NCBI RefSeq assembly: GCF_017745095.1 | Contig: NZ_JAGHZZ010000019.1 | Coordinates: 23,572-87,571, forward strand | Direction: 5' to 3' | Source of the DNA: Sporocytophaga sp. | Lineage (GTDB): Bacteria > Bacteroidota > Bacteroidia > Cytophagales > Cytophagaceae | DNA length: 64,000 nucleotides | Shown here: one piece after another, positions 40,153 to 48,596 of the stretch | How the letters are laid out: every line of letters begins with the position of its first letter | Numbering within the stretch: position 1 is the first letter of the stretch | Notes under the pieces: model-generated | Database searches by the model: none | Seen by the model: only the letters and a program-made list of their open reading frames with translations | What the model was told of the DNA's origin: nothing | Made by a program: the position numbers and the translations under genes

Positions 40153-41710
40153 AGAGTTTAATTTGTGTCAGTATATTTTTAATATCATCAATGGTTGTTT
40201 CGGGATTTAAAATTGTAAATTTCAGGTACACCTCTTTATTTACCTTAGTGCTTGCTATTAAAGCTTTCCCGGATTCAAACATTTTCTTTCTGATATAGGC
40301 ATTGATTGCGTTCAGCGATATATCATTTACTCCATAGGGATTGTATCTGAAAAGAATTGTACTGATCTCCGGATGATTGAGTAGTTCAAGCTCCTTATCT
40401 TTTTCTATTGATTTAGCTGCTTTAACAGCAAGTTCAATTATGGTGTCTATATAACTTCCTAATGTCTCTTTTCCTGTAAGACGAAGCGTAAACCATAATT
40501 TCAATGCATCAAATCGTCTTGTCGTCTGAATAGATTTATTAACCTGATTAGGGTATCCATCCTTTTCATGTTCTTTGGGGTTTAAATAATCTGCATGATG
40601 TGTAATGTGTTCGAAAGATGCTCCGTTTCTTACCAACAAAGCGCTGGAGCTAACCGGTTGAAAAAAGGCTTTATGATAATCAACAGTTACCGAGTCTGCA
40701 TGCTCAATGCCATTGATCAGGTGTTTGTATTTATCGGAAAGCAGCAATCCACAGCCATAAGCGGCATCTACATGAAACCATAGTTGATGTTTAGTTGTTA
40801 AAGCACCAATCTCTTTAAGAGGGTCTATGCTTCCGAAATCTGTTGTACCTGCGGTAGCAACGATTGCAATTGGAATATTACCAGCTGCTTTTTCAATATC
40901 GATAGATTCCTGAAGTGCATTAATATCGATCTGATATAACCTGTTTGTTTTAACTGTTATGATAGACTGTTCACCGAGACCAAGTAAAATAGCGGCTTTG
41001 CGCAGACTAAAATGACTTTTTTCGGAACAGAAAATTCTGAACTTGCTCGCTTCAACTGGAAGTCCTTCTTTTTTTACATCCCATTGAATCTTGTGTTTCA
41101 GGAAATAATCTCTTGCGAGCATCATTCCCATGAGATTGGATTGAGTGCCGCCACTGGTAAACACACCATCGGCTAATGGTCCTAATCCTAGTTCTTTGCA
41201 CGTCCATTCAATTAATTTCATTTCCATTAAAGTGCCACCTGCACTTTGATCCCAGGTATCGAGAGAGGAGTTTAGCGAGCTAACTATAACTTCAGCCGCA
41301 AGAGCAGGAATAAGTATAGGGCAATTAAGATGAGCAATGTATTGAGGCAAGTGAAATAGAACAGCGTGCTTCGTATAGATATCATCTACTTCAGCGAGGA
41401 CTGCATCCAGGCTTGTAAGGGGAATATTCAGATCAATACCATTTACCTTAGGCCTTAATTGTGCAGGAGTTATTCCTGAAAATGGCTTGTGAGAACTTCT
41501 AAGATGATTGGATATGTAATCAGTAACCTTTATGATGGTTTTTTCATAATGCTGGATGTTGGATTCTTTATGGTTGAATATATTTAGATCGTTCCCTCTC
41601 GAACGGACAAACATCGTCTGGAGGGTCTTTTTTACCTTTGTAATCATACTCTGAGGATTTTTTTCAAAGGTATTTCTGCTTTGGCTGATCGAATGTGCTA
41701 TTGTGGACAT
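40124..41710 (-). CDS. PLP-dependent diamino-acid decarboxylase (DesA/RhbB-like)
   Basis: The product has 528 residues. It is a group II (glutamate/DOPA-type) decarboxylase: TSGGTQSNLMGMMLARD (about residues 185-201), His233 in EKSHFSLRKAA, Asp315 in FHVDAAYG and the Schiff-base Lys347 in VTVDYHKAFFQP. In siderophore clusters such enzymes make cadaverine from lysine (DesA) or diaminopropane from 2,4-diaminobutyrate (RhbB). No RhbA-type aminotransferase is in the cluster, so lysine or ornithine is the likelier substrate. It is first in the five-gene operon and divergent from the AraC regulator. Confidence 0.92.
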   Translation of the reverse strand: MSTIAHSISQSRNTFEKNPQSMITKVKKTLQTMFVRSRGNDLNIFNHKESNIQHYEKTIIKVTDYISNHLRSSHKPFSGITPAQLRPKVNGIDLNIPLTSLDAVLAEVDDIYTKHAVLFHLPQYIAHLNCPILIPALAAEVIVSSLNSSLDTWDQSAGGTLMEMKLIEWTCKELGLGPLADGVFTSGGTQSNLMGMMLARDYFLKHKIQWDVKKEGLPVEASKFRIFCSEKSHFSLRKAAILLGLGEQSIITVKTNRLYQIDINALQESIDIEKAAGNIPIAIVATAGTTDFGSIDPLKEIGALTTKHQLWFHVDAAYGCGLLLSDKYKHLINGIEHADSVTVDYHKAFFQPVSSSALLVRNGASFEHITHHADYLNPKEHEKDGYPNQVNKSIQTTRRFDALKLWFTLRLTGKETLGSYIDTIIELAVKAAKSIEKDKELELLNHPEISTILFRYNPYGVNDISLNAINAYIRKKMFESGKALIASTKVNKEVYLKFTILNPETTIDDIKNILTQIKLYGRDYAKNN

Positions 41711-41892
41711 TTAATAGGCTAAAAAGTATAATCTTTAAAAAATACAATTATGGTATTGTGTACTATTCGTGGTTTATCTACAATAAAATCATTTTTATTT
41801 AATTTTTTTTGACTTTAAAACATATAATATGCTAAATTAGACCTTTAATTATATTTAGACTATTTATAAATAACTATAAATTGTACATTTTT

Positions 41893-42888
41893 ATGAAAGT
41901 TTTTAGCATTCATGATTTTCTAAAAAGCCTTCAGACAATCGGAGCAGCTGTATATTCTTTTAATCAACATTATAGCAAGCTTCAGATAAAGAGGAAAGAT
42001 GTATGCGGTGATATTTATGGTTATCAGATTGACAATGGTGTGGTAATGGCGATTCATGATCTGGAGATCTCTCAGCCACTTTGTTTTCCATCTTTAAGTC
42101 AGGAGGAATATTTTAAAATAAGCTTTTTTATAGAAGGTGATTTCAGGATGACTAATTCGGTCTCAGGCAAATCACAGGAGATACAAGGCGGAACCTGCAG
42201 AGGTTTCTTCTTTCGTAGTAAAGGCATCAATAGGGTTTATCCTAAAAAGAAAAAGATAGTTTCAGTTGATCTGGGAATAAGGTTAGGTTTATTAAAAGAA
42301 GTATTAAAGAATCTTCCATCCAGCAAGATAAATCTGAAGATGATACAGCTGATTGATTCTTTTCAAAATATATCCATATTGGGAAGAATTCCTCCTAATG
42401 TCAATAAAATTCTAACAGAGATCCTTCAAAATAAAGAGTCTGATTTTGCTCAGTTGCTTGTGATAAGAGCAAAGGTTTTTGAGTTGCTGGCAGAGTTGAT
42501 GAAGTTATCGGATTCGTTTATCTGGGAGAATAATCAAAGTAATTTTCTTTCTGAAAAAGATCTTCAAAAGTTATTCAAAGCAAGGGAATATCTAGAAGAC
42601 AATATCAGCAATCCTCCAACTTTAAAAGAACTTTCAAAGATTGTTTGTTTGAATGAGTTTAAACTGAAAAAAGGATTTAAAGAATGTTTTCAATCCACTG
42701 TTCACAACTACCTCGTTGATCGCAGGCTGTGTGCTTCATGCACATTGCTTAAGAAAAGTGATTGTCCTATCAGTCAGATTGCCTATGATATAGGCTATCA
42801 ATGTCCAAGTAAGTTCATTCATTCATTCAGAAAGAAATTCGGTGTGACACCTGGTCAGTTCAGAAAGCAAAATGGACAACTTGTATAA
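41893..42888 (+). CDS. AraC-family regulator (PchR-like) of the siderophore cluster
   Basis: The start is the ATG at 41893; the frame is also open to a TTG at 41881. The product has 331 residues. The C-terminal ~100 residues hold both AraC helix-turn-helix units (TLKELSKIVCLNEFKLKKGF and ISQIAYDIGYQCPSKFIHSF, then RKKFGVTPGQFRKQ). The N-terminal ~200 residues resemble the PchR type, which senses a siderophore or iron complex in the cytoplasm. It is divergent from the decarboxylase gene (183-bp gap), the normal place for a cluster activator. Confidence 0.92.
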   Translation: MKVFSIHDFLKSLQTIGAAVYSFNQHYSKLQIKRKDVCGDIYGYQIDNGVVMAIHDLEISQPLCFPSLSQEEYFKISFFIEGDFRMTNSVSGKSQEIQGGTCRGFFFRSKGINRVYPKKKKIVSVDLGIRLGLLKEVLKNLPSSKINLKMIQLIDSFQNISILGRIPPNVNKILTEILQNKESDFAQLLVIRAKVFELLAELMKLSDSFIWENNQSNFLSEKDLQKLFKAREYLEDNISNPPTLKELSKIVCLNEFKLKKGFKECFQSTVHNYLVDRRLCASCTLLKKSDCPISQIAYDIGYQCPSKFIHSFRKKFGVTPGQFRKQNGQLV

Positions 42889-43210
42889 GTTGTAAGTATT
42901 GAAAAAGCATAAAGTATAAAGCTGAAAGTATCCTCGTAGAGACGCCATGTTGGCGTCTCCATATCCACGAAGAGCTACAATTAATTTACAGTAGATGAAT
43001 TTTATTATGTAGCTCTTGCTCAACTGTGGCTTTCAAGATTCCTTGAATAGTATATTTTGGCAGCATAGGGTGAAGCCCTAAGCATGATTGAGCTTGGTTC
43101 CTCAGTTGACAGACAAGATTCAGAAGATTTTATGAAGAGCTAATTTTTATAAATAAAAAAGCCACTTCATTTCTAAAGCGGCTTTCAAAGTATGGATTGG
43201 TTAAATTTTA
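42889..43210. repeat. Intergenic region rich in inverted repeats (REP-like)
   Basis: This 322-bp gap holds no convincing gene. It starts with an AAGC/TAAAGC-type low-complexity stretch (42901-42931). Next is a perfect 9-bp hairpin gagacgcca/tggcgtctc (42939-42959, 3-nt loop) inside a GTAGAGACGCC context, typical of dispersed REP-like palindromes. Further arms are agagctaca/tgtagctct (42971-42979 and 43008-43016) and tcaactg/cagttga (43020-43026 and 43103-43109). The DUF4397 terminator follows at 43158-43185. Confidence 0.6.
43155..43185 (-). terminator. Terminator of the DUF4397 gene
   Basis: Arms aaagccactt (43158-43167) and aagcggcttt (43176-43185) pair with one mismatch. On the minus strand the stem is followed by a run of T (complement of 43155-43160). 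Confidence 0.7.
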
Positions 43211-43981
43211 TTATTGTATCTGCTGCTCATGTTCAATGATAGCAGAAGAAGCATCGCTATCTTGCCCGAATACTACAATGCTATAATGCTTATTTAAGCT
43301 ACCTGAAAATGTATTAGGTGCTTCATAGTAAATCGTTTTTCCCCCAAGCCTGTATATAATACCTGAAACGTTATACTCTTTAGTATCTTCGGAACCAGAT
43401 TTGATAGCTCTCCATTGTGCTGCAGCGCCAGCAGTATATTCTGTAGATGCACTTGATTTTCCATAAGCTACATATTCGTGAGCACCTGCTTGTGTAGCCC
43501 AAAGTTTATATGATGGATAATAAGCTTGCATGGAAAGAGAATCATTTCCTGCTTTGAATAAATTTACAAATCTGTAGGAGAATTTTGTTAAAGGATCACT
43601 TACATTACCAAAGTCGTCATTCAAAACCTCAATCTTAGGAGCAGCGACAGTTCCGCTTAATAGTACAGTGTAATATTTATCTTTTTCAATCTTTAAATCA
43701 AAAGAAGTATTTGTTCCTCCTGCAGAAACTGTCAATTTCTGATTACCTTCAGAAACCTTGATATACTTGGAATATGCTTTTGTGGCTATATCTGCAAGAA
43801 CTTCGCTTCCTAACTTAAATTGGGTATTACCAGAAGCATCCGAAAGTCCATTTACAAAAAGTATACTGGTGTTTTTAGGCAAATTGTTTGGCGTAGGAGT
43901 ATCCTTTTTCTCTTCTTTACATGAGCTAAATAAGAATACTTGAAGCGCAAATAATAAGACAATATTTTTTAAAACTCTCAT
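43211..43981 (-). CDS. DUF4397 domain lipoprotein
   Basis: The product has 256 residues. The lipoprotein signal ends LFSSC (Cys21), followed by a Lys/Glu/Thr/Pro-rich linker. The domain begins NTSILFVNGLSDASGNTQFKLG and contains KLTVSAGGTNTSFDLKIEKDKYYTVLLSG, typical of DUF4397 beta-sandwich proteins. Their role is unknown. It is divergent from the siderophore TonB receptor (178-bp gap), and in Bacteroidota such lipoproteins sometimes sit beside iron receptors, so it may be an accessory surface protein of that uptake system. Confidence 0.85.
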   Translation of the reverse strand: MRVLKNIVLLFALQVFLFSSCKEEKKDTPTPNNLPKNTSILFVNGLSDASGNTQFKLGSEVLADIATKAYSKYIKVSEGNQKLTVSAGGTNTSFDLKIEKDKYYTVLLSGTVAAPKIEVLNDDFGNVSDPLTKFSYRFVNLFKAGNDSLSMQAYYPSYKLWATQAGAHEYVAYGKSSASTEYTAGAAAQWRAIKSGSEDTKEYNVSGIIYRLGGKTIYYEAPNTFSGSLNKHYSIVVFGQDSDASSAIIEHEQQIQ

Positions 43982-44159
43982 AAAATTTTTTTTAACAAAA
44001 TAAGTATGCAGACAACCATATCTTATAGTCCATTTGGTATTTAAAATATGCTGATCGGTATTTTAAAAAATCCTGAATGGCCTATTTAACCTCCTGTTTT
44101 TCCTATTAGGCCTATTCTTATTATTTGTAATTATGTGATCGATATGTAATGATTCTCTT

Positions 44160-46493
44160 ATGTTAAAATTTGTTATTCGTCTGTTTATTCTGACAGCTTT
44201 TTTATTTTTTGGAAATTTTTCATTTGCTCAAAAAACAATTTCCGGAACTATAATTTCTGATGATGGTCCTGTTCCTTTTGCTGTGCTGGAATTAAATGGC
44301 AATAGTGGTTCAAGACAAGCTATGGCTGATGATAGTGGCTTGTTTAGTTTTAATGATCTTACTGATAGCTCATATACTCTAAATGTAATGGCAGTTGGTT
44401 TTGAAGTCCACAAAGAAACTGTCCATGTTGGTTCAGTTGTAGTTATTCATCTGAAATCTGAAGAGATCAAAGAAGTGGTTGTTTATGCAAGTCGCATTGG
44501 TAAAAGGGAAGAAGAAGTGGTGTCAGTGTCTGTATTATCAGAAAAAGAGCTTCAGCAACAGGCTACGATCAATAATAATCTTAATGATATTTTAAGTAAA
44601 ACAACTCCAGGAGTTGCTCAGAGCACGGAATCTGCCAGTAACTATGGACAGGGAATCAGGGGAAGGGATATGTTGGTAATGCTGGATGGTGTGCCTCAGT
44701 CAACTCCTATTCGTAGCGCTTCCAGAGAGTTGAAGTCTCTTGATATATCTTCAATTGGAGAGGTTGAAATTGTCAGAGGTGCTACAGCTGTCTATGGGCA
44801 TGGTGCTACGGGAGGTGTTATTAATTTCACTACAAAGAGTCCTAAATTTAAAAATGATACTGTTTGCTTTACAACTTCCGTTTCCGGCAATTCTTCTTTT
44901 GTCTTTAATAATGACGCCGTTCAGAAGAAAGATCCATTGGGTGGAAGAATTTTTCAGCAGATTACAGGTAAGGCTGACAGATTCAGCTTTCTAGCCAATG
45001 GAGCATATGAGTACATTGGGAAATACTATGATGCGGAGGGCGATCTTATTCCTGTTGATCCTTTGGGGCAGGGAGGAGCAGCGAATACGAATAACTTAAG
45101 TCTACTTGGAAAGGTTGGTTATGAGATCAATGATAAGTCAGGCATAGAACTGAAAGGGTTGTATTTTAATAGCATTCAAAAACCTGGATTTATAAGTATG
45201 GGAGGGGAATACAGAGTTCAGAAGGCCGGTACTCAGTTTGGAAATGTTTATGATGATCAGTTAGGTACTGCAACTAAAAACCTTAGTTTTACCTTACGTT
45301 ATTATAATGAAGAGCTATTCAGGAATACTTCTTTTAAAGCTTTAGCCTATCTTCAGAACAATTTTGCCCGATTCCCTTATGAACATTCATCAACCTATTT
45401 TCCTCCTTTAGACAGCCTCAGAAGATCAGCTCAGAGTTATATTTCATCTGATAAAATGGGCATTCGGATCGACTTTAAAACTGAACTGCCTAAGTTGGTC
45501 GGAAGTACTCTTACTTATGGTGCAGATCTTGTAGAAGACAATACATTTCAGAAGCTTACTGATGGAAGGATTTGGGTACCAGGCATCAGGCAATATAACC
45601 TTGCTCCGTTTTTGCAAGCGAAAATAGTTCCTGTAAAAAAACTTGTGCTGCGGGCAGGACTAAGGAATGAAACAGTTATCCTAAAAGTAAATGATTACAA
45701 ACAGCTGAGATCAAGTCAAATGGTCCAGGGTGGTACGCTTACTTATAACAAATGGCTTTTTAATGCAGGTGTCAGATATAATCTACATAAATTATTCAGC
45801 CCATATGTCTCGTATGGACAAGGATTTGCCACAACAGAAGTAGGACGTGAACTAAGAGGCACAGCAGCTAAAGCTCTAACTGATTTGAAACCTAAGCCGC
45901 AAGTGGTTAACAACTATGAGTTCGGTTGGGATATGGGACTTGGAGATTTTACAATTCAAACTGCAGTTTTCTATAATACCTCACAATATGGCGTTACAAT
46001 CTTCGGAACTTCATTTGATGTTCAAAGAGCTCCTGAAAAAATTTATGGAATTGAATCGGTTGTGAATTATAGCTTAAAAAAATGGCATTTCAATGCATCT
46101 GCTTCTTATGCCGAAGGAAAGAGTGATCCTGATGGTAATGGCAGATTTACTGATTATCTGCTTGGGTCTCGTATCTCCCCTTTAAAGCTTACAGGGAGTG
46201 TATTGTGTAAAGTATCAAAAAAGATGGATGTAGGTGTTCAGGGGCTATACTCTGGTAACAGAAACCGCTTTGAAGGACAACCTGCAGGATTTGGAACAGG
46301 TAAGGTCACAGACTATTACCTAGTAGATTTAATGGTAAATTATGCTTTATGGAAAGGAACTTTCAGCATGGGGATTAATAACTTTTTTAACCGATTATAT
46401 TTTCCTCCGATTTCTCAATGGGCAGGTTCCGGAAGCAGCTATGTAGCTGGAAGAGGACGTACTATTAATTTTACTTATACGATCAACTACTAA
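44160..46493 (+). CDS. TonB-dependent siderophore receptor with N-terminal carboxypeptidase-like domain
   Basis: The product has 777 residues. The signal peptide is residues 1-23 (ending FSFAQ). A carboxypeptidase-regulatory-like domain (KTISGTIISDDGPVPFAVLE, about residues 25-105) precedes the plug (EVVVYASRIGKREEEVVSVS, then VMLDGVPQS and VEIVRGATAVYGHGATGGVI, about 108-225). The 22-strand barrel follows and ends RTINFTYTINY. It resembles ferric-siderophore receptors of the FhuE/IutA type rather than SusC. The PepSY gene begins 3 bp after its stop and the siderophore operon is nearby, so it most likely imports the cognate ferric siderophore. Confidence 0.92.
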   Translation: MLKFVIRLFILTAFLFFGNFSFAQKTISGTIISDDGPVPFAVLELNGNSGSRQAMADDSGLFSFNDLTDSSYTLNVMAVGFEVHKETVHVGSVVVIHLKSEEIKEVVVYASRIGKREEEVVSVSVLSEKELQQQATINNNLNDILSKTTPGVAQSTESASNYGQGIRGRDMLVMLDGVPQSTPIRSASRELKSLDISSIGEVEIVRGATAVYGHGATGGVINFTTKSPKFKNDTVCFTTSVSGNSSFVFNNDAVQKKDPLGGRIFQQITGKADRFSFLANGAYEYIGKYYDAEGDLIPVDPLGQGGAANTNNLSLLGKVGYEINDKSGIELKGLYFNSIQKPGFISMGGEYRVQKAGTQFGNVYDDQLGTATKNLSFTLRYYNEELFRNTSFKALAYLQNNFARFPYEHSSTYFPPLDSLRRSAQSYISSDKMGIRIDFKTELPKLVGSTLTYGADLVEDNTFQKLTDGRIWVPGIRQYNLAPFLQAKIVPVKKLVLRAGLRNETVILKVNDYKQLRSSQMVQGGTLTYNKWLFNAGVRYNLHKLFSPYVSYGQGFATTEVGRELRGTAAKALTDLKPKPQVVNNYEFGWDMGLGDFTIQTAVFYNTSQYGVTIFGTSFDVQRAPEKIYGIESVVNYSLKKWHFNASASYAEGKSDPDGNGRFTDYLLGSRISPLKLTGSVLCKVSKKMDVGVQGLYSGNRNRFEGQPAGFGTGKVTDYYLVDLMVNYALWKGTFSMGINNFFNRLYFPPISQWAGSGSSYVAGRGRTINFTYTINY

Positions 46494-46496
46494 TAA

Positions 46497-47876
46497 ATGC
46501 CTATCAGAAATATAGATGTATTTAAAGTCCATTCATGGGCTGGAATCATTGCAGGAATTGGATTACTTATCATCTCTCTTTCAGGTTCCGTTCTCTGCTT
46601 TAAGCATACTCTGGAAGAAATATTACATCCTGAGTTGTATAATGCAAAATATCACTCTGTCCCTTTAGCTTCAGAAATGTATGGTGATCTAAACAAGCAA
46701 TATCAGGAATGGTGTGTGACAACTCTTTATTATCCAAAGGAAAAAAATCAGGTTTACAGAGCTTATCTAATCAATAGAAACAATGCTAATAACAAAAGAA
46801 AAGTATATCTGGATTCTGAAACCATGAAATGGGAGGTGATGAAGTATGACCTCATTAATTTTACCGAAGACCTGCATTATTACCTTTTGTTACCAAGATA
46901 TCCAGGACTAATAGTTACATTTATATTCAGCCTAGGGCTTTGTATTGCTGTAATTTCAGGAGCCTATATTTATCGTAAAAAACTTCTACAGATCCTTTCA
47001 CTAAAATTTAAGAACCTTAAGAACTGGCATAATTCCATTGGTATGCTTTCTCTGGTTTTTAATGCACTGATGGCAACCACAGCATTATTAATTACGCTTT
47101 CAGGAGTGATAGGAGGGCCACGTGGTACTTCATTTTATCAGACAAAAATACCTAAGTCGTTCGATTTGAATGTGCTTGTAAATGAAGCGAAGGAGGCTAA
47201 TCCGGATAAATATGAACCCATTAAATATATCTCCTTTCTTTCGGAAAGAACTATGTTCCACTTTCAGCATAATGATGGAAAAAACGGTGCTCTTGGAGCT
47301 TATCATAGAGTCTTTCTTCATCCTGAAACAGGTAAACTAATTTCAGTAGGAGGAAAGAATGAGTCACATTTAATGAGGGCATTGAATAGTAGTGTTTCAT
47401 TTCATTTTGGAGATTTTTCAGGCATGCTTCTGAATATTCTTTATTCAGTTGGTGGAATTCTTATTTCTATCCTTACTATTTCAGGTGGCTTGATTTGGTT
47501 GAAAAGAACCAGAGGGGAAATAAAACCTAAAAAGGCAAAGAGGGAACAAGCAAATTTTGAATATAAATTCAGAAGATATTTTAAAAAAGGATGTAAAGCA
47601 TTTGCTTGGCTGTTTCCATTTATGATAGGAGGAGGAGCTGTATTGGGGATTTTTACGGGAAACATTTTGCTAAGCGCATTGTACTTTACGACCTTGTTGT
47701 TGTTTCCATTGATTTTTAATTACATCATTCTTTTGATACTTTGGATCCCTATAGGAGTGGCTTTGTTAATGGAAAAGACAAAAGCATATAAGTTTAGAAT
47801 TTATAATGCGGCATCTACAGCGCTTTTTGCAGGAACATTAATTTGGTATGTAGTGATGTGGTATTTGAGGTTTTAG
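46497..47876 (+). CDS. PepSY-associated membrane protein, probable ferric-siderophore reductase
   Basis: The product has 459 residues. It shows the PepSY_TM layout: a first membrane helix with IDVFKVHSWAGIIAGIGLLI (about residues 5-24), a periplasmic PepSY part, paired helices around 137-157 and 180-205 (NWHNSIGMLSLVFNALMATT), a second periplasmic part, then HFGDFSGMLLNILYSVGGILISI and several C-terminal helices. Conserved His residues in the helices may ligate heme. This family (FpvG/FoxB-like) reduces ferric siderophores in or at the inner membrane. It is 3 bp after the TonB receptor. Confidence 0.88.
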   Translation: MPIRNIDVFKVHSWAGIIAGIGLLIISLSGSVLCFKHTLEEILHPELYNAKYHSVPLASEMYGDLNKQYQEWCVTTLYYPKEKNQVYRAYLINRNNANNKRKVYLDSETMKWEVMKYDLINFTEDLHYYLLLPRYPGLIVTFIFSLGLCIAVISGAYIYRKKLLQILSLKFKNLKNWHNSIGMLSLVFNALMATTALLITLSGVIGGPRGTSFYQTKIPKSFDLNVLVNEAKEANPDKYEPIKYISFLSERTMFHFQHNDGKNGALGAYHRVFLHPETGKLISVGGKNESHLMRALNSSVSFHFGDFSGMLLNILYSVGGILISILTISGGLIWLKRTRGEIKPKKAKREQANFEYKFRRYFKKGCKAFAWLFPFMIGGGAVLGIFTGNILLSALYFTTLLLFPLIFNYIILLILWIPIGVALLMEKTKAYKFRIYNAASTALFAGTLIWYVVMWYLRF

Positions 47877-47923
47877 AAGCGATAGTACATTAAATTATTT
47901 TTGATAACTGGTTATAAAAACAA

Positions 47924-47947
47924 AAGGGGCATTTGCATGCCCCTTGT
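47924..47947. terminator. Bidirectional terminator between convergent genes
   Basis: Arms aaggggcat (47924-47932) and atgcccctt (47937-47945) are perfect complements with a 4-nt loop. Flanks are A-rich on the left and T-rich on the right. Confidence 0.8.
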
Positions 47948-47976
47948 TGTCTGTCAAAAAAAGTAACCAACTTTTT

Positions 47977-48393
47977 TTACACCTTGTGAATTATAAAATT
48001 CACGACACCCCAAATTGTGAAATCCATTGTATCTGTAATTTCGACTGGCTTTTCAGCATTGTCAGAAAAAAGGTACAGCTTATTTTGATGTTTTCCAACC
48101 CTTTTTAAAACCATTTCTCCATTAATAATCGCAATTACCATAGAGTTTTGGCCGGGTTCTTCTTTTCGGTCTACTACTAGCAGGTCACCATCTGTGACCC
48201 CGGGCAACTGAAGGTTGTTCCCCTTTATACGGACATAAAACGTCGAGGACGGATTTTTAATGATAAGATTCTCCAGATTTTTTTCTTTTTCATTTTCGGA
48301 TACTCTTATCGACTGATTTACAGTTTTTTCATTAAAAATAGCCTCTTCGATTTTTAGTGAAATCCTCTGATCATTTGCAGATATTCTTAGCAT
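47977..48393 (-). CDS. UmuD/LexA-type S24 protein lacking the catalytic serine
   Basis: The product has 138 residues, UmuD size. The C-terminal part matches the S24 fold: FYVRIKGNNLQLPGVTDGDL (residues 52-71) aligns with UmuD's GDSM...DGDLLIVD region, followed by INGEMVLKRVGK with the expected Lys97, and the terminal DFTIWGVVNFIIHK. At the nucleophile position the family Ser is replaced by Asn60 (GNNL instead of GDSM). Self-cleavage should therefore be impossible. No umuC follows. The promoter overlaps a long inverted repeat. It is probably a non-proteolytic regulatory or scaffold descendant. Confidence 0.85.
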   Translation of the reverse strand: MLRISANDQRISLKIEEAIFNEKTVNQSIRVSENEKEKNLENLIIKNPSSTFYVRIKGNNLQLPGVTDGDLLVVDRKEEPGQNSMVIAIINGEMVLKRVGKHQNKLYLFSDNAEKPVEITDTMDFTIWGVVNFIIHKV

Positions 48394-48400
48394 GTCCGTT

Positions 48401-48440
48401 AATTATTTTAGCAAATATACATACGTTTTGCTAAATAATT
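48401..48440. promoter_or_regulatory. Inverted-repeat operator overlapping the UmuD-like promoter
   Basis: AATTATTTTAGCAAA (48401-48415) and TTTGCTAAATAATT (48427-48440) are complementary apart from one extra T, with an 11-bp spacer. The left arm contains CAAATATA (48412-48419), i.e. an exact TATATTTG -7 box on the minus strand, 19 bp before the UmuD-like start codon. A dimeric repressor bound here would block that promoter and could reach the divergent gene. Confidence 0.65.
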
Positions 48441-48464
48441 TAGTTTTAGTGAAAATATTTTTTT

Positions 48465-48472
48465 TAACTTTG
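48465..48472 (+). promoter_or_regulatory. Candidate -7 element for the exonuclease/GIY-YIG gene
   Basis: TAACTTTG matches the Bacteroidota -7 consensus exactly. The -33 element is weak. Transcription would begin near 48479, giving a leader of about 120 bases before the ATG at 48597. Confidence 0.45.
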
Positions 48473-48596
48473 ATCCGTTAATCAGGAAGCTTTAATAATT
48501 GAAAAAAACGGGTTGTCCTGCTGGTGTGTTCAAAGATTTTATTTTCCTCATTATCAATTGATGGAGATAAAATGAATTTAATTTAACAAAGATTTA

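Noticed and set aside
43084..43143. A 19-codon open frame in the repeat-rich gap before the DUF4397 gene
   Set aside because: It has no ribosome-binding site and overlaps inverted repeats. Nothing suggests that it is translated.
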